Assembly: GCF_001184025.1 (NCBI RefSeq)
Contig: NZ_BBYG01000008.1
Location: forward strand, 682,001 to 746,000
DNA: 64,000 nt
Reading direction: 5' to 3'
DNA from: Streptomyces maremycinicus
GTDB taxonomy: Bacteria; Actinomycetota; Actinomycetes; Streptomycetales; Streptomycetaceae
Part shown: positions 24,257 through 33,159 of the stretch, piece after piece
Layout of the letters: every line of letters begins with the position of its first letter
How positions within the stretch are numbered: the stretch's first letter is position 1
The notes under the pieces: model-generated
Told to the model about the DNA's origin: nothing
Seen by the model: the letters and a program-made list of their open reading frames with translations, nothing else
Database searches by the model: none
Program-made: the position numbers and the translations under genes

Positions 24257-25074
24257 CGGGTTCTGGCACGTGGACCCCGTGATGTCGGGAATGCGGGGGC
24301 TGCATCGCTTGTCGCCGTGGGCGGGTGTTTCTTCGCTCTCATGGCAGCCTCCTGACCTGGCAGGCGTCGTCGGAGGTCTGCCCGCGGGGGCGGAGCCGTC
24401 GACGGTGTGTCGGGGACGGCGAAGGGTTGTGTGCCGCCGACGAGAGACGGGCGGCCGTCGAGTTCCGCGAGCCAGTTGAGGAGCTTGGGCAGGTTCTTGT
24501 CGGGCCCGTACGCGAGGTAGGTGCCGTCGGCGCTGTCGCAGCCGAACCACTCGGCTATCCCCAGACGTGTCCGGGAGTTGACGCGGCCCATGTGCACGCC
24601 CTTGCCGCGGGCCTTCGCCTCGCGGGCCAGCCGTTCGGCGACGGGCCCGAGTTTCCACTCGGTCGATCCGGCCAGGAACAGGACGTCGAAGCTGTCCCAC
24701 GGCAGCAGCCCGGGTGCATCGCAGCCGTCCTGGGCCGCGTAGGCCGCGGGGGTGCCCAGTTCGCGGATGCGGGCCAGCCACGGCAGGGACTCGGCGAGGG
24801 TGCCGGCGGCGTCGAACGGCTGGTCCGGGGCGAGCGCCCACAGGCAGCGATCCGGCCCGTACCGTTCAACGGTCCGGTACAGCCAGGCGAACCACGCTTC
24901 GGCGCCGGGCCAGTAGCGGCCCTTGCCGTCGCTGCCGAACTTGGAGTTGTCACAGGCATACAGCGCGCCCTCGGGGATCCGGCTGCCTTGCGCGGGGGTG
25001 GTCATGCAGCCGATGCGCCCGGCGCTCATCGCGGCCCGTATCTCAGGCCCCGAGGGAGTGCCGAGGTAGCGCAG
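24253..25074 (-). CDS. Conserved actinophage/plasmid-type protein, possibly TGT-like
   Basis: 273 residues from CTG at 25074 (GGAGG six bases upstream): RYLGTPSGPEIRAAMSAGRI, GCMTTPAQGSRIPEGALYAC, DNSKFG, CLWALAPDQPFDAAGT, YAAQDGCDAPGLLPWDSFDV, LFLAGSTEWKLG, GVHMGRVNSRTRL, FGCDSADGTYLAYGPD. From memory, this pattern is shared by uncharacterised proteins of actinophages and plasmids that look like a TIM barrel of the tRNA-guanine transglycosylase/DpdA type. That link is tentative. The tail ends RGPRARTR, like the neighbours. Confidence 0.7.
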   Translation of the reverse strand: MRYLGTPSGPEIRAAMSAGRIGCMTTPAQGSRIPEGALYACDNSKFGSDGKGRYWPGAEAWFAWLYRTVERYGPDRCLWALAPDQPFDAAGTLAESLPWLARIRELGTPAAYAAQDGCDAPGLLPWDSFDVLFLAGSTEWKLGPVAERLAREAKARGKGVHMGRVNSRTRLGIAEWFGCDSADGTYLAYGPDKNLPKLLNWLAELDGRPSLVGGTQPFAVPDTPSTAPPPRADLRRRLPGQEAAMRAKKHPPTATSDAAPAFPTSRGPRARTR

Positions 25075-25180
25075 CGTGCACCTCCCCGGCAGTGACGCGG
25101 ACCGTCATCCGGGCCACCCCCGGCCAGGAGGGAGGCCACGAAGTCGGGCCCGCGGCTCGTGGACGTGGGGCGTGCCGGGT

Positions 25181-26131
25181 TCACCGGGTGCGACCCGGCG
25201 TGCGGATCTTCGCCGTCGGCAGCCCCGGGCTTGGGCCCGAAGCCAGGGCAGCGCTGGTGGTCTGCCGCGCGGGGGCCAGGGCACGCATGCGGTCGACAGC
25301 GGTGTGCAGGTCCTCACCGAGACAGCGCAAGGTGGCCGCGGCGTCCTCAAGGTCGTAGTGGAGGTCGAATCCGTCGTCCTGCTCGGCTTCCTTGGCTTTC
25401 TCCCCGGCTGCTTCGAAGAACTCGCCGAGCCGCTCCAGCAGGCCGCTGGTGGGGTCCAGGACCTGGTGCAGCAGGGCGGCGGCGTCCGCATGCGACTCGG
25501 TTGCGTTGAGTCGGTCGGCAAGAGCGAGGAGCGCGTCGCCGTGGACGTAGACGGAGGTGCGGTCCGCGTTGTCGGAGACGTCCGGGGTCTTGGGCGCGCG
25601 GAGCGTCGGCGTGGCTGCAGACATGAGCGCGCTTGCGGTGGACGAGGCCACAGCGGGCAGCAGCCCGAGTTGGATGAGCCGCTGGTCGATCGCCTCGATC
25701 AGGTGCGTGGCGTTGCCGCCGTGGCGGGCTTCGGGCCGCTCAGGGGCACCGGGGTCGGCGGAGGGGGCCGAGTCGTAGATCACTTCGAACAGCGCCTGGT
25801 CGTCGGGATGCTGGCGGGTCACGATCCACCCCTGCGGGTCCCCTGGCGGACGGTCGCAGGAGGGCTCCTGCGGCGGGCCGATGATCAGGTAACTGCCGTC
25901 GGGGAGTGACACGCGCACGATGTACGCGCTGAGGCCGAACTCGATGTCGCACTCCAGCCCGCGCTGCCGCAGGGGCGTGGTGATGTGCGCGTGGCTGCGC
26001 CACAGCTCCTGCCACCAGGCGGTGTCCACGTTGCGGTGGTCGGGGAGCGGCGCGAACGCAGACGCGTCGACGGACGTGCGGCGGGCGTCGGCGTGGGAGG
26101 CGGTCGGGGTGTTCTTGTCCTCAGCGACCAC
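25181..26131 (-). CDS. Unknown two-part protein
   Basis: 316 residues. The N-terminal half (VDTAWWQELWRSHAHITTPL, ECDIEFGLSAYIVRVSLPDG, SYLIIGPPQ) looks like a small alpha/beta domain. The second half is helical (YVHGDALLALADRLNATESH, GLLERLGEFFEAAGEKAKEA). No membrane segment. It ends in a basic, proline-containing tail, IRTPGRTR. Its start overlaps the stop of no gene but follows the small gene at 26.12-26.36 kb by overlap. Family not recognised. Confidence 0.65.
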   Translation of the reverse strand: MVAEDKNTPTASHADARRTSVDASAFAPLPDHRNVDTAWWQELWRSHAHITTPLRQRGLECDIEFGLSAYIVRVSLPDGSYLIIGPPQEPSCDRPPGDPQGWIVTRQHPDDQALFEVIYDSAPSADPGAPERPEARHGGNATHLIEAIDQRLIQLGLLPAVASSTASALMSAATPTLRAPKTPDVSDNADRTSVYVHGDALLALADRLNATESHADAAALLHQVLDPTSGLLERLGEFFEAAGEKAKEAEQDDGFDLHYDLEDAAATLRCLGEDLHTAVDRMRALAPARQTTSAALASGPSPGLPTAKIRTPGRTR

Positions 26132-26363
26132 GGCTTCTCCCGCGCGAGGGTGCGTGGCGCAGCGGCGGGGTCCGGCGCGTGGGACTGGGCTTTGGCTCCG
26201 GAAGAGGGGTGAAGTCGAATTCGTACTCGTCGTAGGCGTTGATCAGGTCGTGTTCCACCTGTGCTTCGCGCTCGGCGACCTGGGCCATGAGGTCGTCGTG
26301 CTCGGCTTGGCACTGCTGGTACTCGGCCCAGTCGGCGTCGCTGAAATGGGCGGGGCGGTTCAG
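26121..26363 (-). CDS. Small acidic-to-basic protein
   Basis: 80 residues from CTG at 26363, four bases after AAGGAG. Reads NRPAHFSDADWAEYQQCQAE, then HDDLMAQVAEREAQVEHDLI (one long helix), NAYDEYEFDFTPLPEPKP and an Arg-rich end (APSRGRSRGR). The sharp change from acidic helix to basic tail is typical of this accessory set. Not listed by start rules without CTG. Confidence 0.6.
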   Translation of the reverse strand: MNRPAHFSDADWAEYQQCQAEHDDLMAQVAEREAQVEHDLINAYDEYEFDFTPLPEPKPSPTRRTPPLRHAPSRGRSRGR

Positions 26364-26409
26364 GGGACTCCTTGAGAGGGCGATGCCGGCGTGGATGCTT
26401 CGGTGCGGG

Positions 26410-26970
26410 CTAACGGTGGCGTGCGCTCGGCCTGGGCGGCGGAGGCGCCGGGCTCTGCTCTTGGGAAGGCGTGGGGAAGAAGCGGTGGAAGTCGAGGTGG
26501 GCGTTGAGTTCCTTGGCCGCGTCGCGGAGCGATTCCGAGGTGCGCCGCAGATAGGCGCGGGCTGTTGCGTGGTCGATGACCATGCGGTTTTCCCGGTGGT
26601 GCCGGTCGGTCGGGCTGGAGGACCGGGGCAGGGATAGGGCGGTCTCGGTGAAGTGCGGTGCGGCGTGGCTCGACATGGTGGCCGCAGCCGCGAGCTGGGC
26701 AAGTACGGCGCTGCCGGCGCGGTTCGTGCTGTGGGCGGTCCGGGCGAATTCGGCAGTCATGCGGACGACGTCGCGGGAGAGGGCCTGCGCGTCGGCGGCA
26801 TGCTGAAGCAGATCGGCGTGGGACGGCGTGGCCGGCACATGACCGGTCTCGTCCAGCAGCTGCCACTGCTCGGCGGCGCCGAGGAGTTTGGCCTTCATGT
26901 CGTCGAGCGCGCCGATAAGGTGGAGGGTGGCGTCGCGAGGTATCAGTTCGCGCTGGGCATCGGAATTCAT
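26410..26970 (-). CDS. Unknown helical protein
   Basis: 186 residues: LHLIGALDDMKAKLLGAAEQ, WQLLDETGHVPATPSHADLL, AQALSRDVVRMTAEFARTAH, and ARAYLRRTSESLRDAAKELN. Probably an all-helical bundle. Tail PAPPPPRPSARHR. It is the first gene downstream of the VirB4-like ATPase, with 15 bases between them, and could be the junction between transfer and accessory genes. Family not recognised. Confidence 0.65.
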   Translation of the reverse strand: MNSDAQRELIPRDATLHLIGALDDMKAKLLGAAEQWQLLDETGHVPATPSHADLLQHAADAQALSRDVVRMTAEFARTAHSTNRAGSAVLAQLAAAATMSSHAAPHFTETALSLPRSSSPTDRHHRENRMVIDHATARAYLRRTSESLRDAAKELNAHLDFHRFFPTPSQEQSPAPPPPRPSARHR

Positions 26971-26985
26971 GAGCCTCTTGCTTTT

Positions 26986-28500
26986 TCAGTGCATACGGGC
27001 GTCGGTGTCGAAGAGCGCCAGTTCGTGGGGGTGCAGGAGGTGCTGCACGATGAAGCTGCGCCCGGCCACTTTCCACAAGCCCCGGCCCCGGTTGAGGTGG
27101 GAGATCGCGTCGGTCTCCACCGAGGTCAGGCCCAACAGCGCTGCTGCGGCGTGGAGTTGGTCGGTCTCCTGCCGGTAGATGATGCGGGTGGAGCAGTCGG
27201 CGAGCAGACCTTCGGCCAGGGCCCGTCCGCGGGAGCCGGCGTCGCCGGCGGTGAGCAGGTCGGACAGTCGGTGGATCACCATCAGGTTGGCGATGCCCAG
27301 TCCACGGCTCAGCTTCCACTGCGCCTGCATGCGCTGCAGGAGGCCGGGGTGGCGCATCAGGCGCCATGCCTCGTCGTAGACGATCCAGCGCCGGCCGCCG
27401 TTCGGGTCGGACAGCGCGGACTCCATCCATGCCGAGGCGCAGGTCATGGCGAGGACGAGGGCGGTGTCGTCACCGGCGCCGCCGAGCCGGGACAGGTCGA
27501 TGGTGAGCATCGGCGAGTTGGGGTCGAACGTGACAGTGCTCGGGGCGTCGAACATCCCGGCGAGGTCGCCGTGGACCAGGCGCCGCATGGCGTGGGCCAG
27601 GTCGCGGGAGGCGTCGCCGAGGTGGCCGGACACCAGGCCGCCGGCCGTGTCGAGTTCGTCGGGGTTGTTGAGGGTGGCGGCGATGTCGCCGAGCAGCGGG
27701 GTGCGTCCGCTCTTGGCGGCGCGGGTGACGACGGCGTCCAGAGCGACGTCGAGGCCGGTGTGCTCCATCGGCAGCAGGTCCCGCCCGAGCACGGTGCGGG
27801 CCAGCGAGCCGAGCAGCAGCAGACGGCGCTTGCGGATCTCACCCGCCCAGTCCGTCTCGGAGACCGACGGCGGTCGCGGCGCCGCGTCCAGGGGATTGAG
27901 CTTGCCTGGCAGCCCGGGACCGAGCGCGATCGAGGTGCCGCCCAGCGCCCGTGCCACGGGCGTCCATTCACCCTTGGGGTCACAGGGGACGTAGACCCGG
28001 TATCCGAAGGCGATCGATCGCAGCGCGAAGCTCTTGGCCAACGCGCTCTTGCCCTGCCCGATTACGCCGGCCAACAGCACGTTGGGGTTGGTGAAGCCCT
28101 CGATCTTGCCGTACAGCGCGAACGGGTCGAAGACGAAGCTGGCTTCGGCGTGGACGTCGCGGCCGATGTAGATGCCCTCGGCGCCGAGGCCGCCTTCGGC
28201 GAGGAACGGGTAGGCCCCGCTTGCGGTGGCGGTGGTCATGCGGTGGGCGGGCAGCTTGAGCTTGTTGTTGCGTGAGGACGCGGGGCCGGGCCGCCCGGCG
28301 GGCGGGAAGAGGGGCGGCGGCATCTCCTGCTCCTCCACGCCGGCGCCGCTGGTGTGGGCGGCTGCCTCGGCGCGGGCCTTCGCGGCGGCCTCGGCGAGCT
28401 GCCGTCGGGCGGCTTTGCGGGAGGCGCGGTCGGTGCCGTGCGGGGTGAACAAGGGAGAGGCCGAGGCGCGACGGGCGCGGCGCGCGGGCCGGTGGCTCAT
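26986..28500 (-). CDS. VirB4/TraC-like conjugation ATPase
   Basis: 504 residues from ATG at 28500. Residues 1-90 are basic and disordered. Walker A GVIGQGKS lies at about 145-152, Walker B RRWIVYDEAWRLM at about 370-382, then RGLGIANLMVIHRLSDL and IIYRQETDQ. This is the second half of a VirB4-type ATPase. In actinobacterial systems the N-terminal half is often a separate SCO6880-like protein, found here at 30.19 kb. It powers assembly of, and transport through, the T4SS channel. Its last 35 residues recur in the small gene at 24.01 kb. Confidence 0.9.
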   Translation of the reverse strand: MSHRPARRARRASASPLFTPHGTDRASRKAARRQLAEAAAKARAEAAAHTSGAGVEEQEMPPPLFPPAGRPGPASSRNNKLKLPAHRMTTATASGAYPFLAEGGLGAEGIYIGRDVHAEASFVFDPFALYGKIEGFTNPNVLLAGVIGQGKSALAKSFALRSIAFGYRVYVPCDPKGEWTPVARALGGTSIALGPGLPGKLNPLDAAPRPPSVSETDWAGEIRKRRLLLLGSLARTVLGRDLLPMEHTGLDVALDAVVTRAAKSGRTPLLGDIAATLNNPDELDTAGGLVSGHLGDASRDLAHAMRRLVHGDLAGMFDAPSTVTFDPNSPMLTIDLSRLGGAGDDTALVLAMTCASAWMESALSDPNGGRRWIVYDEAWRLMRHPGLLQRMQAQWKLSRGLGIANLMVIHRLSDLLTAGDAGSRGRALAEGLLADCSTRIIYRQETDQLHAAAALLGLTSVETDAISHLNRGRGLWKVAGRSFIVQHLLHPHELALFDTDARMH

Positions 28501-28546
28501 AGAGGGGCGGCTTTCACGGGACGGCGGTCTGGACGAGGTGCGGGGG

Positions 28547-29086
28547 TCAGACGACCGGCGAGGCGGTGAACAGAATCGGGCTGCGGTAGCTCTTGCCGTC
28601 GCCGGACCAGTCCAGCTGGATGTAGCCGTCGGCGAGGTAGCGGCCGGTGCCCGCCTTGTGCTTGAGGGTTCCGGTCGAGTAGGAGCCGTTGCCGTGGCTG
28701 CTGCTGTGTTCGAGCGCGTGCTCAAGTCCGGTGTAGGTACCGGACTTCACGACCGGGTCCGTGCCGCGGACGCTCTTCTTGGTCTGCAGCTGGAATTTGG
28801 CGTTGTTGAAGGTGTAGGTGTTGCGGTTCTTGGCCGTGTACGGGCCGTCCCAGTACACGGTGGCGGTGGTGTAGATGTAGCCGCCGGACCTCATGGCGCA
28901 GAGCGTCACGTCGAAGTCCCAGTTGTCGGAGTCGGGTCCGTTATAGCTCGGGTCGTCGACGGAGTGGCTGCTGGTCTTGCAGTGGTAGCTGGCGGCGGAT
29001 GCCGGGGTGGCGGTGGCCAGGGCGGCGGTGCCGGCGAGTGCGGCCAGGATGACGGCGGTGGAGGTGGAGCGCTTCAGAGCGCGCAT
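28547..29086 (-). CDS. Secreted protein of unknown function
   Basis: 179 residues with a clear signal peptide (RALKRSTSTAVILAALAG, cleavage after ASA at about 32). The mature part has two cysteines (36 and 63) and many Tyr/Ser/Gly residues with alternating strands (TYTFNNAKFQLQTKK, GRYLADGYIQLDWSGDG), suggesting an extracellular beta protein. It lies within the transfer operon, so a role in cell-surface contact during mating is plausible. AAGG precedes ATG. Confidence 0.8.
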   Translation of the reverse strand: MRALKRSTSTAVILAALAGTAALATATPASAASYHCKTSSHSVDDPSYNGPDSDNWDFDVTLCAMRSGGYIYTTATVYWDGPYTAKNRNTYTFNNAKFQLQTKKSVRGTDPVVKSGTYTGLEHALEHSSSHGNGSYSTGTLKHKAGTGRYLADGYIQLDWSGDGKSYRSPILFTASPVV

Positions 29087-29109
29087 GCAGTGCCTTTCGG
29101 TGGTGCGGG

Positions 29110-29583
29110 TTACTGGCTGCAGTTCGTGGTGTGGCCGTGCAGCGGGGTGTTGAGGTCGCTCGGGGTGGTCTTGCGGCGGACGACGTGGCCTGCGGCCAGG
29201 TGCCGCTGGCAGATGGTCAGGACGGGCGGTCCCTCGGGCAGCCGCTCGGGGTGGCAGCCCGTGTCCGTCGGGGTCTCATCCGCGACGGGCAGGAGATGGA
29301 AGGCGTCGTGCACGCCGGCGGCGGCCTGGAACAGCCGGGTGCGCGCGGTCGCGAGGTGTCGTCCGGCGGCGGGGTGCGGGGGCCGGGTGGAATCGGCGAG
29401 CTGGTCGAGCAGGTGATGCAGCGCGGTCAGATGGGCGTGCACCACGTCGAGGTGCACTCGATCCACCGGCGCTGGGGAGGCGGGCGCTGACCGGGCCAGG
29501 GCCCGGGTGTGATGGCGGACTCCGGCGCTGGCGGCGCGGAGGTAGGGGTGCGCGTCGAGTTCAGTGGTGCGGGGGTGGGTCAA
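29110..29583 (-). CDS. Unknown helical protein with Cys
   Basis: 157 residues from TTG at 29583, with AAGGA six bases upstream. TELDAHPYLRAASAGVRHHT, VDRVHLDVVHAHLTALHHLL, HLATARTRLFQAAAGVHDAF are helical and His-rich. The C terminus holds cysteines (TGCHPERL, LTICQRHL, TTNCSQ). It overlaps the end of the preceding gene by 23 bases. No signal peptide. Function unknown, position suggests a transfer accessory protein. Confidence 0.6.
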   Translation of the reverse strand: MTHPRTTELDAHPYLRAASAGVRHHTRALARSAPASPAPVDRVHLDVVHAHLTALHHLLDQLADSTRPPHPAAGRHLATARTRLFQAAAGVHDAFHLLPVADETPTDTGCHPERLPEGPPVLTICQRHLAAGHVVRRKTTPSDLNTPLHGHTTNCSQ

Positions 29584-30163
29584 TGGGGGTCCTTGCCGCC
29601 GAGGAGGCGGGGGCAGCGGCCGGTCGCGGACCGGTGGCGAGAGCGTTGTGACGGGCGGCGGAGAGCGCTGTGGAGTTGGCCGGGTACGGGCGCGGGCTCT
29701 GTTCGCCGCGAAGGTCGACGAAGTAGCCAGAGGAAGGCGAGCCGGCATGGCTCTGCTCCGGCATGTAGCCGACGTCCGCGCCTTCCTCGGCGCAGCCGGC
29801 GTCGGCTTGGTACCACTCGTGCCAGCTCGGGAGGCCGGCCAGTACGCGGCCAGCGTCGTCGAGGTTGGCGGCGTACTGGCCGTCGTGCCGCTCGCGTCCG
29901 GCGAAGGTGAGCCTGAACGCACGGGGAGTCGGCGGGCCTACGAGGTCGGCGAGGCATTCGAGCACCGTGTCGAACCGGTCGCCGGCCTCAAGGGCGGTAC
30001 TGATCCTGGCCTCGTCGTAGTCGGCGTACTTCCCCTCGGTGACGTCGCCGTCGCTGTCGCGGTACTGATCAAGGCTGGCGCAGTGGCGGGCGGCCAGTTC
30101 CTGGCAGGAGGTGAGCAGGGCGCGCAGTTCGCGTCTCAGCTCGTCGTCGTTGATGGATGTCAG
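29561..30163 (-). CDS. Unknown acidic protein
   Basis: 200 residues from CTG at 30163. Coding continues about 66 codons upstream of the first GTG with no stop: TSINDDELRRELRALLTSCQ, YRDSDGDVTEGKYADYDEAR, then FDTVLECLADLVGPPTPRAF and PSWHEWYQADAGCAEEGADV. It ends in a histidine/proline tail. Lies directly downstream of the SCO6880-like gene. Family not recognised. Confidence 0.55.
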   Translation of the reverse strand: MTSINDDELRRELRALLTSCQELAARHCASLDQYRDSDGDVTEGKYADYDEARISTALEAGDRFDTVLECLADLVGPPTPRAFRLTFAGRERHDGQYAANLDDAGRVLAGLPSWHEWYQADAGCAEEGADVGYMPEQSHAGSPSSGYFVDLRGEQSPRPYPANSTALSAARHNALATGPRPAAAPASSAARTPIDPPPHH

Positions 30164-30189
30164 CGCATGTCCCGGAGTCTGGAAGGGCG

Positions 30190-31662
30190 TTACAGAGCGG
30201 TGCGGGCGAGGGGCAGGGCGGCGAGGGTGAAGGCCGTCGGCTGCTGGTAGTTGAGGCGGCGCAGGTCGACGCCGGCGGTGACGGCGGCGGTCTCGATCTG
30301 CGCGCAGGCCGCGTCGAGGAGAGCATCCGTGTCGGCGGTGACGGTGACCAAGCCGGTCAGGGCGACGTCGGCGTGCCCGGCGATTAGCTGGCGCTCGCGC
30401 TGTTTGACGTCGGCGTACTCGACGGAGTCTTCCTCACTGTCGACCTGGCCGCGGCGGGCGCGCTCGTTGGCATCGGCGATGATCGCCGCCTTCTTGCGCT
30501 GGACGTCCCGCAGCGCGGACTCGAGCTGCTGCGGCACGTATATAAGGGAGAGGCTGCGGCGGACCCCGGCGGTGAACATGATCTGGTGCAGGAACCCGGC
30601 CCCCATCTCGGTCCGCGGCCAGTTCTCCACCCAGTACGTGGCGTGGCGGGCGGTGTCGGTGGCGAGCCGGTCGTACTCCTCGACCTGGACGACGGGCCCG
30701 GCGGCTGCCGGGTCCGCCTCGGCGCGGCCGGTGTCGGACCACTGCTGGAGCGCGGCGAGGGCCTTCGGGTCGTAGGCGGTGCGGATCACGGCGGCGATCT
30801 CCCGGGCGCTCAGCCACCCGGTGACCAGCAGTCCGGCGTTGCGGGCGGCCTGGGCGATGGAGGCGGTGGTCTGCTCCATGACGGTGAACGCGCCCGGCAG
30901 CCCTCCACCGGCCTGCGAGATCAGGCGTTTGGCGGCCTTGAGGTCGAGGGAGATGGCGAGGTAGGTCTCGTGCGGGGCGGCGGCCGGGCCTGCGGATGCG
31001 ACGAGTTCGGAGTAGATCTGCCCGGCGACCGGGGTCTGGTGGTGTCCGTGCTGGGCCCAGTGGCGGACGAGGGTGTCGCTGGAGTCGGGAACGGTGCGCT
31101 CCAGGACCTGCACCGTGGAGATGTGCCCGGTGCGGGCGATGCCCGCCAGCGCGCGTCCCCAGCTGTTGACGTTGTGGTTCTGGGTGGCGGGGTCGAGGAG
31201 GGCGAAAGCTCGGGATGTGACGCGGGCGATGGCGGTCAGGGTCTGGCGGTGCGGGTCGTGCACGGCTGCGGCGCCGTTGGCGGAGTCGCCGGGGGTGACG
31301 ACCTTGAGGGAGGCTGCGGTGCCGGGCAGGTGAAGGATGCCGTCCTGCCGGGGCCGGGTGACGGGCCGGGCGAGCCAGAGGGTCTGGCCGGTGCGGCGGC
31401 GCTGTGCGTGACGGGCGACGATGGGCGCCCAGTCGATCAGGGAGCGGCCGTGCCGGCGGATCGCGACGAGCGACCCCGACGCAGCCCACAGCGGGGCCAG
31501 GGCGACGGCGCCGAGCAGTCCGGTGGAGATCACCGTGATCAGCAGCAGCGCCAACGTGCACGACACGAGGACGAGTTGGGGCAGGGAGAGGCCGAGGAGG
31601 ATGCCGCGGCGGGACCGGTGCGGGAACTTCACCGTGACCGGGGCGACGGAGAGATCAGTCAA
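30190..31662 (-). CDS. SCO6880-like T4SS protein (VirB4 N-terminal partner)
   Basis: 490 residues. Two membrane segments at about 23-60 (GILLGLSLPQLVLVSCTLAL, LLGAVALAPLWAASGSLVAI) are followed by WLARPVTRPRQDGILHLPGT and a long cytoplasmic domain with YWVENWPRTEMGAGFLHQIM and RSLSLIYVPQQLESALRDVQ. This is the known layout of SCO6880 proteins, which fuse a VirB3/PrgI-like membrane part to a VirB4 N-terminal-like part and work with a separate ATPase, here the gene at 26.99 kb. TTG start. Confidence 0.88.
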   Translation of the reverse strand: MTDLSVAPVTVKFPHRSRRGILLGLSLPQLVLVSCTLALLLITVISTGLLGAVALAPLWAASGSLVAIRRHGRSLIDWAPIVARHAQRRRTGQTLWLARPVTRPRQDGILHLPGTAASLKVVTPGDSANGAAAVHDPHRQTLTAIARVTSRAFALLDPATQNHNVNSWGRALAGIARTGHISTVQVLERTVPDSSDTLVRHWAQHGHHQTPVAGQIYSELVASAGPAAAPHETYLAISLDLKAAKRLISQAGGGLPGAFTVMEQTTASIAQAARNAGLLVTGWLSAREIAAVIRTAYDPKALAALQQWSDTGRAEADPAAAGPVVQVEEYDRLATDTARHATYWVENWPRTEMGAGFLHQIMFTAGVRRSLSLIYVPQQLESALRDVQRKKAAIIADANERARRGQVDSEEDSVEYADVKQRERQLIAGHADVALTGLVTVTADTDALLDAACAQIETAAVTAGVDLRRLNYQQPTAFTLAALPLARTAL

Positions 31663-31743
31663 GGGGCGGGTCCTGGAGGCGCGGGTGGAACCCGGGGACG
31701 GGAGGTGGCGTGCACATCCCGCCCCCGGGAGTCGGGCAGGGGA

Positions 31744-33123
31744 TCAGAGGCCGGTCGGTGGCGGCGGTGATGCCGACCCGCTGGACGTGGCGTTCTGTGA
31801 GCCGGAGGACGGGGGTGCGCCCTGCGGCGGAGGGGTCGTGGTCGGCGCCATGGACTGCCATCCGCCGCCCTGGCCGGACGCGGCGCTCGCGCCGGATCCG
31901 CCCGGACCCGGGCTGCCGCCCACCTGGCCGGTGGTGTCGTCCGACACGCTCGTCGGCCCGGGCTGGACGGCCTTCTCCAGACCGGACTTGACGGCATCGC
32001 CACCGGGTGAGACGCCCGTTCCGCCGCCGCCCTGCGAACCTTCCCTGCCTTCTCCGCCTCCACCGGTCGGGTTGGCGGCGACGTCGCCGGGGAAACTGCC
32101 CCCGCCAGCGGCGTCGGGCCCCTGCGGTGCGGCGCCTGCTCCGGCTGCAGCGCCACCGGTTCCGGCGGTGGCCGCAGCTGCGGCGGCCTTGCGGGCGGCC
32201 TTCTCGGCGTGGGCCTTGGCGATCTGGGCTCCAGCGCCACCGGCCCGGTGGATGGACTCGCCGTCGGTGCCGTCGGCCGCCCAGTGCACGAACTTGAAGA
32301 CGGCGTACGGGCACAGCAGGACCAGGATCATGATCACGATGCCGGACATGACGTCGGCCAGAGCGGCGATGCCGTCCTTGGCCTCGGTCTTGCCCATGGC
32401 AGCGATACCGAGTACGAAGATCACGGTCATCAGGAGCTTGGAGACCACGAGGGTGGCGGTGGCTTCGATCCAGCCCTTGCGCCAGCGGCGTGCGACCTCC
32501 CAGCCGCCGCCGGCACTTGCGAAGATCGCCAGAGTGACCATGACGAGGATGCCGACCTTGCGGACCATCATCACGCACCAGTAGAGGAAGGCGCCGATGG
32601 CGGCGCCGAGACCGGCGACGACCGCAACGAGCCAGCCCAGTCCGGACAGGCCGGCGATCTGGTTCACCTTCACGATGCGGCGCACTGCCGATGCGATGTC
32701 CAGCTTCGCGGCTTTGAACAGGCCGTCGGAGACGGCGTCGACCACCTCGACGGCAACCGTGGTCAGGGTGATGGCGCAGAAGGCGAACAGAACGCCCGAC
32801 ATGGTGCCGGTGAATGCCTGTGTGAGGGCTTGTCCGTCGCGTCTGACGGCGGCCCGGACGAGCTGCGCGCAGAACGTCGCGACCAGCAGAACCAGGCCCA
32901 GCGGCAAGAGCATCTCGTAGTTGTCGCGGAACCAGCCGGCGTTCAGGTCGACCTTGGTGGTGGTGTTGACCGCCTCGGCCGCCAGATCAGCTGCGGCGGC
33001 TGCCAGTTCACCTGCCGACTTCGCCATCCAGTCGCCGATGGCCTTGCCGGGGTCCGAGGCGAAATCCACCGCGTCGCCGACGGCGCACAGCTTGTCTGCC
33101 AGGGGAAAATCACAGAAACCCAC
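31744..33123 (-). CDS. TrbL/VirB6-like inner-membrane protein
   Basis: 459 residues. Five or six membrane segments between about 70 and 290 (EMLLPLGLVLLVATFCAQLV, GWLVAVVAGLGAAIGAFLYW, LLMTVIFVLGIAAM, VMSGIVIMILVLLCPYAVF). A Gly/Pro/Ser-rich cytoplasmic tail of about 150 residues follows. VirB6/TrbL proteins form the membrane part of the channel. GTG at 33123 with GGAG nine bases upstream. The tail ends SPPPPTGL and lacks arginines. Confidence 0.9.
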   Translation of the reverse strand: MGFCDFPLADKLCAVGDAVDFASDPGKAIGDWMAKSAGELAAAAADLAAEAVNTTTKVDLNAGWFRDNYEMLLPLGLVLLVATFCAQLVRAAVRRDGQALTQAFTGTMSGVLFAFCAITLTTVAVEVVDAVSDGLFKAAKLDIASAVRRIVKVNQIAGLSGLGWLVAVVAGLGAAIGAFLYWCVMMVRKVGILVMVTLAIFASAGGGWEVARRWRKGWIEATATLVVSKLLMTVIFVLGIAAMGKTEAKDGIAALADVMSGIVIMILVLLCPYAVFKFVHWAADGTDGESIHRAGGAGAQIAKAHAEKAARKAAAAAATAGTGGAAAGAGAAPQGPDAAGGGSFPGDVAANPTGGGGEGREGSQGGGGTGVSPGGDAVKSGLEKAVQPGPTSVSDDTTGQVGGSPGPGGSGASAASGQGGGWQSMAPTTTPPPQGAPPSSGSQNATSSGSASPPPPTGL

Positions 33124-33159
33124 GGGGAGTTACTCCTCCATTCTTGTGTCAGGCGCGGG

